Shown: one piece after another, positions 34,417 to 42,812 of the stretch | Numbering within the stretch: the stretch's first letter is position 1 | Layout: each line of letters begins with the position of its first letter | Assembly: GCA_963743595.1 (NCBI GenBank) | Contig: CAVURW010000038.1 | Span: 1 to 64,000, forward strand | Direction: 5' to 3' | Length of the DNA: 64,000 nt | Source of the DNA: CAVURW01 sp963743595 | Lineage (GTDB): Bacteria > Verrucomicrobiota > Verrucomicrobiia > Methylacidiphilales > UBA1321 | The notes under the pieces: generated by a model | Databases searched by the model: none | What the model saw: only the letters and a program-made list of their open reading frames with translations | What the model was told of the DNA's origin: nothing | Position numbers and translations under genes: made by a program

Positions 34417-35142
34417 TCAATCTGTCTTCAGACGTAGGCGCCACAGCCCAAATGGATTTGTGAACAAAGAGTCCTCGTCGTAGAACGCACAAGGCTCGTG
34501 CGTCATTCGATAGGCCGGTGCTGATAGGCTTGCCTGGAAGGTGTGGCCCTCGCCTAAAACCGGCTTTTCCACGACCATGTAGCGGGTGAAAATTCGTAGC
34601 AATTCGATGGGATCTTCCGCCTGATACTTGTCAATCACGGCGTCCTTGTAGCCGAGATTGTGCATTCCACAACTGTAAGTCGGGTTTCCCTGGAGGTAGA
34701 CGACATAAGCGTGATGAAGGCCCTTGTCCTGCAGCCTTATTGACCGCCGCCACTCCGCAGGGCTGTGGGCGAGGCCGCTCGATTCAATTTTGACTCCGAA
34801 TCCGCCAGCTGCAAGAAATGCCTCCGCCGCTTCCATAAGAAACCCCGCGCTTTCGGGTGAACCGCCTTCCCCCACGATGTAAACGACCATCTGGTGATCC
34901 GCGATTCGATTCATTTCGGGAGTCGACGCCCAGTGATATCCTGCGATTGAAAAGGCGTGAGTGACCTGCGGATCGGCGCTTTGAATATCGAGATGAAATC
35001 CCTCCTTCGTGGTGACGTGATACAACAAATTTCCAGCCAGCAGATACTCGCTGGAAGAGAGGAGCGCTTCCATGAGATCGAATTTCTCCCGCCAGGGGCC
35101 GGGCACGCAGAGGACGGTCTTGACTGTTGTAGGTTCCGGCAT
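34417..35142 (-). CDS. DUF4261-like protein
   Basis: About 242 aa from the ATG at 35142 (MPEPTTVKTVLCVPGPW). The open frame to 35367 runs into the divergent acyltransferase gene and looks non-coding. The sequence (VLCVPGPWREKFDLMEALL, an internal HYVVYL-like strand, YSCGMHNLGYKDAVIDKY and a C-terminal PAYRMTHEPCAFYDEDSLFT) is that of the DUF4261-type family as I recall it. Soluble, function unknown. Confidence 0.6.
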   Translation of the reverse strand: MPEPTTVKTVLCVPGPWREKFDLMEALLSSSEYLLAGNLLYHVTTKEGFHLDIQSADPQVTHAFSIAGYHWASTPEMNRIADHQMVVYIVGEGGSPESAGFLMEAAEAFLAAGGFGVKIESSGLAHSPAEWRRSIRLQDKGLHHAYVVYLQGNPTYSCGMHNLGYKDAVIDKYQAEDPIELLRIFTRYMVVEKPVLGEGHTFQASLSAPAYRMTHEPCAFYDEDSLFTNPFGLWRLRLKTD

Positions 35143-35243
35143 GGGTTCAACTTGAACAGCCAATCGCAGCTGGACACAAGGACATTCCTGCGGGTACGGC
35201 AGGCCGCTAGCTTTTCGCGGCAGAGCGTGTTCTATTGTCGGCG

Positions 35244-35981
35244 ATGATTCCGGCGAAAAAGAGTGCAGTGATTGATGCGATGCTCTACCGCTACTTTCGC
35301 CGATTCTTTGCAAAAGCGTTTCACACTGTGGCGGTAAAAGGGATGGAACGGTTTCGCGATCTGCCAAAAGATCGCCCTGTCATCGTGATTTGCAATCACA
35401 CGAATTGGTGGGACGCGCTGATGGTGTTCATGTTGACCCGCGCGATGCCGCACAAAAAGGTCTTCTGCATGATGGAGGAGAAGCAGTTGAAAGACTACCG
35501 GTTTTTCGCTCGGCTGGGCGCGTTTTCGGTCGATCTCACGTCACGGGCAAAAGCGGCCGCCTCGGTGCGATATGCGTTGCGTTTGCTAGAGCAACCTGAG
35601 ACGGCGATGTGGATCTTTCCCCAAGGGAAGATCTGTCCGCCGAGCGAGCAGATCGAGCCCAAGCCCGGCACCGATTTCATGGCCAAACGCGTGCCTCATG
35701 CCATCGTGCTTCCCTTAGCCCTGCGCTACGAATTCTTCCGGGAAGATCGACCGAATATCCTTCTTGTGGCGGGCGCGACTTTCCCCGCGAGCGAATGCAG
35801 TCTAGAGCGCATCGGCACATCATTGCGTGAGACTTTTGCCGTGGCGGATGAGGCCGCGAAACGGCAGGATCTCACCGGATTTACGGTGATGTTTCACCCG
35901 CAATTGACGATCAATAAACGGTGGCAATGGGTGAAAATGGCGATGACGGGACGGTTAAAGGATTTTGAACAGGGGAACTAG
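35244..35981 (+). CDS. PlsC-type 1-acyl-glycerol-phosphate acyltransferase
   Basis: About 245 aa from the ATG at 35244 (a TTG at 35235 is in frame). The acyltransferase motif I NHTNWWD (H-X4-D) and motif III FPQGKI (in place of FPEGTR) are clear. A basic amphipathic N-terminus (LYRYFRRFFAKAF) would bind membrane. These enzymes acylate glycerophosphate-type or ornithine/glycolipid acceptors at the inner membrane; the acceptor is undetermined. It is divergent from the DUF4261-like gene. Confidence 0.85.
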   Translation: MIPAKKSAVIDAMLYRYFRRFFAKAFHTVAVKGMERFRDLPKDRPVIVICNHTNWWDALMVFMLTRAMPHKKVFCMMEEKQLKDYRFFARLGAFSVDLTSRAKAAASVRYALRLLEQPETAMWIFPQGKICPPSEQIEPKPGTDFMAKRVPHAIVLPLALRYEFFREDRPNILLVAGATFPASECSLERIGTSLRETFAVADEAAKRQDLTGFTVMFHPQLTINKRWQWVKMAMTGRLKDFEQGN

Positions 35982-35987
35982 TTTGAG

Positions 35988-36004
35988 TTGCAAGTTAGTT
36001 GCAT
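35988..36004. promoter_or_regulatory. Fur-family-like operator upstream of metal SBP gene
   Basis: TTGCAA-GTTAG-TTGCAT is an inverted repeat with arms TGCAA/TTGCA and a 5-bp centre, 20 bp before the ATG at 36024. It resembles the TTGCAA-N5-TTGCAA pattern of Fur-family (Nur-type) regulators and is placed to block transcription of the metal-binding protein gene. The regulator is not in the window. Confidence 0.5.
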
Positions 36005-36023
36005 TTAAATAAAATGGCCGGAC

Positions 36024-36875
36024 ATGAAGGCCTTTCTTCCAGTTGCATTCCTAACGTTGTGCGTTGCTGCCCGTGCCGGTGACCTAAAAATCGTCGCTGC
36101 CGAGAACTTTTATGGCGGCGTTGCAGCTCAGATTTCCGGCGCGCCGGTCACCAGTATCTTGAACAACCCGAACCAGGACCCACACGAATTTGTGACAGAC
36201 GCCGATACCGCTCGGAAAGTGGCCGATGCCGACGTCGTGATCTATAGCGGGATCGGCTACGATTCGTGGATGGAGAAGTTGCTCGCCACCACGGGCAAAG
36301 CGAATCGTGTGGTGATCGATGTGGCCGACTTAATCGGCGCGAAAGATGGGGACAACCCCCACATCTGGTACGACCCGAAAACGATGCCTGCTCTGGGTGC
36401 GAAGATGGTTCTCGTGCTTTCGAAGCTGAATCCCGGCGACAGGAGCGCTTATCAAAAACGGCTGGACGATTTCAATACGGCCCTGAAGCCGGAACTGGAG
36501 AAAATCGCCCAGATCAAGGCCGCCCATTCTGGCACAGAGGTGACCGCTACGGAACCGGTGTTCGGATATATGAGCACGGCACTGGGCCTTCACATGCTGA
36601 ATTACGATTTTCAATTGAAGGTGATGAACGACGCCGATCCCAGCGTAAACGAGACAGCCGCGTTCGAGAAAAGCCTGACCACCCAGACCGCGCGAGTGCT
36701 GTTCTATAATAGCCAGGTAACCGACCCGACGACCGATCGCTTACAGAAACTTGCGAAAAGTTCGGGAATTCCGGTGGTCGGTGTCACCGAGACGCAGCCG
36801 CCCGACGAGAAAAGTTACGCCGATTGGATGATGCATCAGCTTGAAAAAGTAGAGGCTGCTCTGAATGCGAAATAG
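36024..36875 (+). CDS. Metal ABC transporter substrate-binding protein (ZnuA/TroA-like)
   Basis: 283 aa with a signal peptide (MKAFLPVAFLTLCVAARA). It has the cluster 9 fold: KIVAAENFYGGVAAQISG, QDPHEFVTDADTARKVADAD with the first metal His, NPHIWYDPKTM with the second, TEPVFGYMS and NDADPSVNETAAFEK. The His-rich loop of true ZnuA is missing, so zinc, manganese or nickel are all possible. No permease or ATPase gene follows, so it is an orphan binding protein in this window. The palindrome 20 bp upstream suggests metal-dependent repression. Confidence 0.85.
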   Translation: MKAFLPVAFLTLCVAARAGDLKIVAAENFYGGVAAQISGAPVTSILNNPNQDPHEFVTDADTARKVADADVVIYSGIGYDSWMEKLLATTGKANRVVIDVADLIGAKDGDNPHIWYDPKTMPALGAKMVLVLSKLNPGDRSAYQKRLDDFNTALKPELEKIAQIKAAHSGTEVTATEPVFGYMSTALGLHMLNYDFQLKVMNDADPSVNETAAFEKSLTTQTARVLFYNSQVTDPTTDRLQKLAKSSGIPVVGVTETQPPDEKSYADWMMHQLEKVEAALNAK

Positions 36876-36917
36876 GGCTTTTGACACTTCGTTAGCTCGG
36901 TGCTAACAGGATACCCT

Positions 36918-37616
36918 ATGGGGAAGATCTCGACTCTTTGGCTGGTGCTGGCCGCGATGGGCGCGCTGAGCGTGTTGGGAAGCGGCATCGGCTGGGCGGA
37001 TGACTCGGAATATTTCACCATTTCGGAAATGACGGAGGCGCAGACGACCGCGCAGACCCGGCATGTTCCGATCGTTTGGATGACCATCACCGACACCTCG
37101 TTTACCGTTCCGAAGCCGGATAAGAACAGCGAGCCGGAACTGGCCCAAACGGTTCTGCACTACCTGACGAACGATCTGAAGGGGCGCGTCGTGATTATTT
37201 GCATCAATAGCAAAACCGAAATGGACCAGGTGCCCGACTGCGTGAAGGCGGAGCTGGATCAATACGACGATGGCGCTCTACCCGATAACGCCTATTTCCT
37301 AAACCCGAAGCTGGTGGTGACGACGCCGAATGCCGCGAAGTCTCTGGGTCGCCTGAGTAACACGCAGCTCCAGTCCGGGCGTACCAATGCCATTTACGAC
37401 GTTCTGTTCAAGATCTGGAATGACGACCAGCTGAAAGCGGAGGTTCTGGGCGTGAGTGTGGAAAAGCTGAAAGCGGCTGAGGCGCAGAAATCGTGGATTC
37501 CAAACATGAGTAACCTGGGAGCGATGTCGCCGAAGGTGAAGGCCATCGGGATTTTGGTGGTGATCGTCGTCTTGGTGCTCGTCATTATCATGATCGGGCG
37601 GGCGAGGAGTGCTTGA
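36918..37616 (+). CDS. Exported protein with C-terminal membrane anchor, unknown
   Basis: About 232 aa from the ATG at 36918, giving a signal peptide (MGKISTLWLVLAAMGALSVL). The globular middle (FTISEMTEAQTTAQTRHVPI, VVIICINSKTEMDQVPDCV) has a thioredoxin-like pattern without a CXXC, and the C-terminus is a strong TM (AIGILVVIVVLVLVIIMIGR). Topology: periplasmic domain held by a C-terminal anchor. The stop overlaps the TTG start of the next gene. No family recognised. Confidence 0.6.
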   Translation: MGKISTLWLVLAAMGALSVLGSGIGWADDSEYFTISEMTEAQTTAQTRHVPIVWMTITDTSFTVPKPDKNSEPELAQTVLHYLTNDLKGRVVIICINSKTEMDQVPDCVKAELDQYDDGALPDNAYFLNPKLVVTTPNAAKSLGRLSNTQLQSGRTNAIYDVLFKIWNDDQLKAEVLGVSVEKLKAAEAQKSWIPNMSNLGAMSPKVKAIGILVVIVVLVLVIIMIGRARSA

Positions 37617-38215
37617 GCGAGGGGAGCCAGGCTAATATTGGTGCAGTGGTGTTAGCAGCTGGTGGCTCGACACGGATGGGGCAGCCTAAACAACTGCTTA
37701 AGTATCACGGCGTAAGTCTGTTACGCCGTGCCGTTGACACAGTGCTCGCGACAACGTTTCGACCTGTCGTGGTGGTTTTGGGAGCATCTGCGGATGCATG
37801 TCGAACGGAGTTGACGGGGCTGGACGTGATTGTGGTTGAGAACTCGAATTGGCACGCGGGAATGGGCGGCTCGATTCGATTAGGGATTGAAGCTTTACAG
37901 AAGACCAATAGTGAAGGCGCATTAGTTTTTCTACACGACCAGCCATTGATAACCGCAAATGATTTGGCCGGGCTGGGTGATATTTGGCAATGCGGAGACC
38001 CCGGGAAAATAGCAGTGAGTCGATATTGTGATACGCTTGGAACACCGATAATCATCGGTCGATGCTGGTGGGATGAGTTGAAGATGCTCCCCCCATCAGC
38101 GGGTGCCAAACGCTTGATTAACCATCACCCAGATTGCTGCGTGGTAATGGACTTGCCTGTAGCTGCTCGTGATATCGATACGCCTGGGGATTACGACGAT
38201 TTATGCAAGGAATAA
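37613..38215 (+). CDS. MobA/MocA-like nucleotidyltransferase
   Basis: 200 aa NTP-transferase. GAVVLAAGGSTRMGQPKQLL is the nucleotide-binding signature, VENSNWHAGMGGSIRLGIEA and VFLHDQPLI.A.DL are typical of MocA/MobA-like cofactor nucleotidyltransferases. It would attach CMP or GMP to a molybdopterin-type cofactor, but no molybdoenzyme is adjacent. The start is a TTG coupled to the preceding stop (TTGA). Confidence 0.82.
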   Translation: MSEGSQANIGAVVLAAGGSTRMGQPKQLLKYHGVSLLRRAVDTVLATTFRPVVVVLGASADACRTELTGLDVIVVENSNWHAGMGGSIRLGIEALQKTNSEGALVFLHDQPLITANDLAGLGDIWQCGDPGKIAVSRYCDTLGTPIIIGRCWWDELKMLPPSAGAKRLINHHPDCCVVMDLPVAARDIDTPGDYDDLCKE

Positions 38216-38241
38216 AAGCAGGAAATTTGAGCAAAAAAAGA

Positions 38242-38328
38242 CCAGGAGCCACAACAACGACAGTCAAGTTACCGTTGCTTCCTTTCGGACCTGGCGGGGT
38301 TAGCCTGCTGGCGCTTTGCAGCCCCTGG
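38242..38328 (-). ncRNA. ffs: Signal recognition particle RNA, small bacterial type
   Basis: On the minus strand the conserved 4.5S core is present: GCCAGGTCCGAAAGGAAGCA (38271-38296 region), in which the GGTCCGAAAGGAAGCA tetraloop and symmetric-loop sequence binds Ffh. The ends pair: CCAGGGGC at the 5' side with GCTCCTGG at the 3' side. A T-run (TCTTTTTTTGC on the minus strand) immediately follows as terminator. About 87 nt, so the short form lacking the Alu domain. It lies between the nucleotidyltransferase gene and 38435. Confidence 0.88.
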
Positions 38329-38434
38329 CTTAAGAATGTTATGCGAACTGCGGAACTTTTGCGAATTGAAATTTCAATTTTGACATTCGGGTCAGCTTGC
38401 TCTTTAGTGATGCTGTAGGAACTAATTTGTAGGT

Positions 38435-39424
38435 ATGTCTACCGATTCTAATCCGTCCGAGTTGATTCTGGCTGTGCCCGGTCCGGAGCAAATGCGTGCC
38501 TTCCCAAAGAGTTGGATTCGTCAGGCAATCGCAAAAGGTGAGCTTAAAGCGAGCCAACTTATCTGGAGTCCTGCACATAATGCGTGGAAACAGTTGCGCG
38601 AGTTGCCCCATCTCAATCCAACCCGGATGCTGGCTCCCCTCCCAACCGCGCCAGCCCGGGTGGAACCGACCGCAAAGGTGCCCAAGCCCAAGGTCGCCGT
38701 CGCGGCTGCGAATGGAGTGGCGAATGGATCTCACGGCCCCAAGGTCGCCCAACCGGGATCGGTAGTGGCTAAGTCGGCAGTAAAAGCCGCGAATAACATC
38801 TCCACGACGGCTAAAGCAGCGACTCCGGTTCAGCGCGCTCCGACGAGTTCAGCGAGTTCAGATTTGGGATCGACTCTTCCTGCCTCACGCGATTCTCGAC
38901 TTGATAAAACTCTGTTTGGCCTGCGGGTCGCCGCGGTCTTTTCACTCGTCTTGTTCTGCCTGTTATTTGGAGGAAACTACCTGTTAGTGCACGCACCCTT
39001 TGTTGCGGCGATGGAAGGAAACGGCTACGGGAGTGTGCAAGTTTACGCCACGCTGGGCGGTTTTTATCAGTCGAGCGTTTTAACCATACACTTGGTACCT
39101 GGCAAGGAGATCAACACGGACACCCTTCCGAAAACGATAGTCATGCTCGCGAAAAGCACCCCTCGCCCCCCATTCGGAGGGGATTACTTTAGCGTCATTT
39201 CTCTTTCACCTGGTTGGACCGGTGGCCACCTCTTTAATGGTGTGGAATGGCGGAAGTTAGGGGACATGGAATCGGCGACACCAATCTCCCAGAAACTGGC
39301 AATTATGCGAGCCATCATGGATCCTTCTGGTAAACCGGAAATCGATACCGAGTCAAACGAGACAGAACTGAGCCAGCGCGAGCAGAATATTTGGAATCAA
39401 TTCGAAGCGACTTACGTCCACTAG
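38435..39424 (+). CDS. GYF_2-like domain membrane protein
   Basis: 329 aa. Residues 1-65 form a GYF_2-like module (VPGPEQMRAFPKSWIRQAIA, KASQLIWSPAHNAWKQL). Then comes a long Ala/Pro/Lys-rich linker, a single TM at about 170-192 (AAVFSLVLFCLLFGGNYLLV) and a C-terminal domain outside, ending in a short acidic tail. The topology suggests a cytosolic GYF module facing an external domain. Function unknown. Confidence 0.7.
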   Translation: MSTDSNPSELILAVPGPEQMRAFPKSWIRQAIAKGELKASQLIWSPAHNAWKQLRELPHLNPTRMLAPLPTAPARVEPTAKVPKPKVAVAAANGVANGSHGPKVAQPGSVVAKSAVKAANNISTTAKAATPVQRAPTSSASSDLGSTLPASRDSRLDKTLFGLRVAAVFSLVLFCLLFGGNYLLVHAPFVAAMEGNGYGSVQVYATLGGFYQSSVLTIHLVPGKEINTDTLPKTIVMLAKSTPRPPFGGDYFSVISLSPGWTGGHLFNGVEWRKLGDMESATPISQKLAIMRAIMDPSGKPEIDTESNETELSQREQNIWNQFEATYVH

Positions 39425-39445
39425 GCGCTCTAGGCGTACTACACC

Positions 39446-39709
39446 TCAGCGGCTCACACGCTTTTGTCTCGCCCTGTCTCGGTTTGATTCCGAGGGTAAC
39501 CAGTCTTTCATGGCAATAATCGCTCGATCCTTGTAGAAAGCCATCATTCCGACAATGGCCCCGCTGAGAAGAAGTAAGATGACGATGATGAACCGGTTCG
39601 TGTCATCTGGAGGCGAGTAACCGAAAAGGAACAGGTAGATCAAAATGGGGCACGGAAAGGACAACGCTCCCAATGTCATACATTTCATCAGGAGAAATTT
39701 GTTGTCCAC
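39446..39709 (-). CDS. Small two-TM membrane protein, unknown
   Basis: 87 aa with two hydrophobic spans (MTLGALSFPCPILIYLFLF and FIIVILLLLSGAIVGMMAFY) and a basic C-terminus (NRDRARQKRVSR). GTG at 39709 or ATG at 39688 are possible starts. It occupies an otherwise empty gap and is convergent with 38435; coding is plausible but unproven. Confidence 0.4.
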   Translation of the reverse strand: MDNKFLLMKCMTLGALSFPCPILIYLFLFGYSPPDDTNRFIIVILLLLSGAIVGMMAFYKDRAIIAMKDWLPSESNRDRARQKRVSR

Positions 39710-39772
39710 ACGTGTAAAGTAAGTGTTTCTGGTGTTGACTGCAAGTGCGGTGCTTAGCTAAACCCGTTAGGT

Positions 39773-41068
39773 ATGGGACGTCGTCTGATTTCGGTGCGTG
39801 GACTGGTGGGATTACTTCTCGTTTGCACATTACTCTTCTGCGGTGGTGGACTCGGGCTGGCTGCAGGGAGCGATGATACGAATGATCAAGACTTCTCTAG
39901 ATTTCTTCAAGATCATGAAGACGACGTTAATGATTTAATTGAGTCGTTCGGTCCTAAATTTTCAAATGATCTGGCAGTAGCCGTTTTAGCAGGATTCGCA
40001 AAAATCTTCATTCTCATTTATGTCATCGATTTTTTTCTGATCTTGATTACGGGCTGGGGTCTATCGATTTTATTTGCGCCGACTTTGCAATCGTTCAAGC
40101 GGGCTGCCATGTGGGCTGGCTTGTGTTTGGCTGTCAACATTGTTTATGGCGTTATTAATAATAGCGCCATTGTGATTGGAGGCGCTGCGGTAGGGGGAGG
40201 AGTGGTGCTGTTTATGTTGATTTTTGTAGTTATTGCTCAAATGGTGATTACGAGTTGGGTGTATCAATTGAGTTCGATGACGGCGCTTTTCATGAATTTT
40301 GTGACAGGCATTGTTCACACGGTGCTCCTTGTTATCGTCGCCGTCCCCATTCTTTTTTACTCGGGTCGCACTTCATTCGCTGAAGTGCTCCACGAAAAAG
40401 TGTCGACACGTATGCAAGAGCGAATCAACGAGGTGGATGGCGAATTGGCCAATGAGCAGCGCACTCGAGATGATTCAGACAAAGCGATGAGTGAGTTAAG
40501 GAAATCGGCAGAGGCGGACGAGAGAACCATAGCCGATTTATCGGACAAACTTGCCGAGCGAATGAAGTCAGACGATTATGAGTTTGCGGCACTGGCGGAT
40601 CTTCGGACCCAGGGGAAATTAGATGATGCGTTGACCGGCTATCAGGCCTTCGCCACCAAGTTTCCGAACAGTCCTCTAAAAGACGCAGCGGCGGCGGCGG
40701 CGGTGAGTGTACAAAAGCAGAGGCAGGACCTGGCGGAGGAGGCGGCACGTGAGGCGGCTGAAAAGAAACGTCTCGCCGATGAGAAGGAAAAGGCTCTGAT
40801 TGATCGGATGTCCAAGGGCACAGCGACCCTTTCGGATCTACGTGAACGTCTTTTCGGCCTCAGCCGGGATGAAGTGAAACTCTTTTTGGGCCCACCCGAT
40901 GCTCTGGCCTCAGACCGGTGGGGGTTCGCCAAGAAGATGGTCTATGACCGGAGCCGAGGTGCGGTCGGCTTAACCGTGGAGTTTTTTGAAGGCCGAGTCC
41001 GTTCGGTCAGTTATTTCTACGGATCTCCCGAGGACACCAAAACACAACAAACCAATGAGCAACAATAA
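39773..41068 (+). CDS. Membrane protein with coiled coil and SmpA-like tail
   Basis: 431 aa: signal-like start (GLVGLLLVCTLLFCGGGLG), at least four TM spans between about 70 and 200, then a long coiled coil (RINEVDGELANEQRTRDDSD, AREAAEKKRLADEKEKAL) including a FPNSPL TPR/YbgF-like turn. The C-terminal domain, LSRDEVKLFLGPPDALASDR and VEFFEGRVRSVSYFYG, resembles small SmpA/OmlA-like domains. The next gene ends in a related domain and overlaps this one by 14 nt, so the two proteins probably act together. Confidence 0.65.
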   Translation: MGRRLISVRGLVGLLLVCTLLFCGGGLGLAAGSDDTNDQDFSRFLQDHEDDVNDLIESFGPKFSNDLAVAVLAGFAKIFILIYVIDFFLILITGWGLSILFAPTLQSFKRAAMWAGLCLAVNIVYGVINNSAIVIGGAAVGGGVVLFMLIFVVIAQMVITSWVYQLSSMTALFMNFVTGIVHTVLLVIVAVPILFYSGRTSFAEVLHEKVSTRMQERINEVDGELANEQRTRDDSDKAMSELRKSAEADERTIADLSDKLAERMKSDDYEFAALADLRTQGKLDDALTGYQAFATKFPNSPLKDAAAAAAVSVQKQRQDLAEEAAREAAEKKRLADEKEKALIDRMSKGTATLSDLRERLFGLSRDEVKLFLGPPDALASDRWGFAKKMVYDRSRGAVGLTVEFFEGRVRSVSYFYGSPEDTKTQQTNEQQ

Positions 41069-41834
41069 ATTATTCTTTCTGACGTGTGTTTGTTGCTTAA
41101 TCTTTTGCGGATCAGAAACCGCTTCGGCACAGCGACACCACATGACCGCAGCCCAGCTCGTCGAAGAGTTGGATAAAATGGGATTTATTTCCCCTGACGT
41201 AAAGAAACTCGTTGAGAGCTATTTTGATAAGGAAACGGAATTGCGGCGGCTTCACAAGGAGAATACTGAGGCGAGTAGCAGTAGGGAAGAGGCAGCCGCC
41301 AAAGTGAAGTCCATGGAGGAACAAGTCGCTGATCTAGGCAAAAAATTAAAGGGAGCAGATCATCCGGATGCCGTTGCCTTGGATGCCCTGAAGAACGCCG
41401 TAGCCGATACGTCCGTCAGCCTGGACGATCAGGTCGCCCAAGCCCAAAAATTCCTGTGGGCGTTCCCGACAAGTTCCCTGCTGCCCGAGGGCCAAAAGAT
41501 CATGGACATGCTTCAGGGAAAAGTGACTGAACGCGACCAAAAGATCGCTGATGATAAACGGAAGATTGCCGAGCGACTCGCCTACCTCACCGATGGAGCG
41601 ATGAAGCACAACCTGCGGTTAGAAGAATGGCGCGAGTTTCTAAAAGACAAAACACAAGATGAAGTCGCCGCCGCCATGGGCAACCCAGATTCAGCCGTTT
41701 CCGATGGAAATTGGTATTATCTGGGCCCGTGCACGCTCGATCCAGCGTCACAGGAGCGGGCGGGATTAGTGATCATTTTTAATGGCACACGGGTGCAGAA
41801 CGTGTCCGTAAAGAAGATTACATCGCCGCAATGA
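41055..41834 (+). CDS. Secreted coiled-coil protein with SmpA-like tail
   Basis: 259 aa from the ATG at 41055, which starts a signal peptide (MSNNKLFFLTCVCCLIFCGS) and lies inside the end of the preceding gene. A coiled coil follows (DKETELRRLHKENTEASSSR), then helices, then DKTQDEVAAAMGNPDSAVSD and IIFNGTRVQNVSV, the same kind of C-terminal domain as in 39773. Translational coupling and shared domain suggest a membrane-periplasm pair of unknown function. Confidence 0.65.
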   Translation: MSNNKLFFLTCVCCLIFCGSETASAQRHHMTAAQLVEELDKMGFISPDVKKLVESYFDKETELRRLHKENTEASSSREEAAAKVKSMEEQVADLGKKLKGADHPDAVALDALKNAVADTSVSLDDQVAQAQKFLWAFPTSSLLPEGQKIMDMLQGKVTERDQKIADDKRKIAERLAYLTDGAMKHNLRLEEWREFLKDKTQDEVAAAMGNPDSAVSDGNWYYLGPCTLDPASQERAGLVIIFNGTRVQNVSVKKITSPQ

Positions 41835-41893
41835 TTTGTCTTTCCAGATTGGAAGGGGCTTGCTAGGGTTTCTCAGAAATCAAGGAGAACTCT

Positions 41894-42325
41894 ATGGGCA
41901 AAATGTTTGGACATTGGACGAGTGTGGCAATCGCATTATATGCGTTACATCGGTTTCCGGGATCGGGCATTTCCTCCGATAACGCGATGTCTTTCCTGAA
42001 GGCAGCTCTCGCGTTGAACGTGGCAAACACCGTTCTTCGCCCGTTCATGTACCTCGCTTCGTTCCCCTTGCTGTTCTGCTCATTCGGCATTCCTATGGCT
42101 GCTTTCAACGGCGGAGTTTTGTACGCAATTCCTCAGCTTGTTCCCGGATTTCACGTGGCGAACTTCCACGGGGCCATGGTGAGCTCGGTGACGATGGGCG
42201 TGATCACCTGGGTCTTTGGATTGATGGGACGCGGTCGTAAGAATCCTCGTGCTTTGGCCCGCCAGGCCCAGCGAATGTACAATTTGCCGCAATACGGTTA
42301 TCCGAATTATCCAAATAATTACTAG
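41894..42325 (+). CDS. Small multi-TM protein (phage holin 4/YvlD-like)
   Basis: 143 aa, with three or four hydrophobic spans (SFLKAALALNVANTVLRPFM, FPLLFCSFGIPMAAFNGGVL, MVSSVTMGVITWVFGLM). The NTVLRPF...L and N...L..IPQLVPGFHV pattern fits the DUF/phage holin family 4 (YvlD-type) membrane proteins, which are mostly chromosomal. AAGGAG precedes the ATG by 6 nt, a good ribosome-binding site. The C-terminus is Tyr/Pro/Asn-rich. Confidence 0.65.
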   Translation: MGKMFGHWTSVAIALYALHRFPGSGISSDNAMSFLKAALALNVANTVLRPFMYLASFPLLFCSFGIPMAAFNGGVLYAIPQLVPGFHVANFHGAMVSSVTMGVITWVFGLMGRGRKNPRALARQAQRMYNLPQYGYPNYPNNY

Positions 42326-42365
42326 TCCGCTTGCATTTTACGGCCTGTAGGTCCTTAGTAACGGC

Positions 42366-42812
42366 GTGACGCATAAGTCCGGTAAAATAGCAGAGCTACT
42401 TGTGGAATTGGAGTCGCTCGAAGGCGGGTTCGGCGGCCAATTCAGCCGTCATTACGTCGGTTTTTTCCACTGCTTTAATCGTCAGCTCTATTACGAAGCG
42501 CATGACGTTTTGGAGGATCATTGGCTGCCGCTTCGTGGCACGGCACCCGCAAAGTTCTACCAGGGCCTTATTCAACTCGCCGGCGCATTCGTCCACTTTA
42601 AGAAGAACCGCCTCAGCCCCGGTGGGCGATTGCTCATGCTAGCTCTTCGGAATTTCGAGATGTACCCGGAAACGCATGAAGGCGTGGATGTCCGCGTGCT
42701 TAAGGCGCTCTGTACAGACACTCATCGGGCGCTAATGGAAAGCAGAGAGCAGGTGAATCCGTGGAGTGAGGGTAACCCACCGATTCTTGCCTTGCCGAAG
42801 ATCGCCTCTTAA
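42366..42812 (+). CDS. DUF309 protein
   Basis: 148 aa. FFHCFNRQLYYEAHDVLEDH and W..L.G....FYQGLIQLAGAFVHFKK are the DUF309 signature of a small helical protein of unknown function. GTG start. Its TAA overlaps the stop of the convergent M16 gene. Confidence 0.82.
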   Translation: MTHKSGKIAELLVELESLEGGFGGQFSRHYVGFFHCFNRQLYYEAHDVLEDHWLPLRGTAPAKFYQGLIQLAGAFVHFKKNRLSPGGRLLMLALRNFEMYPETHEGVDVRVLKALCTDTHRALMESREQVNPWSEGNPPILALPKIAS

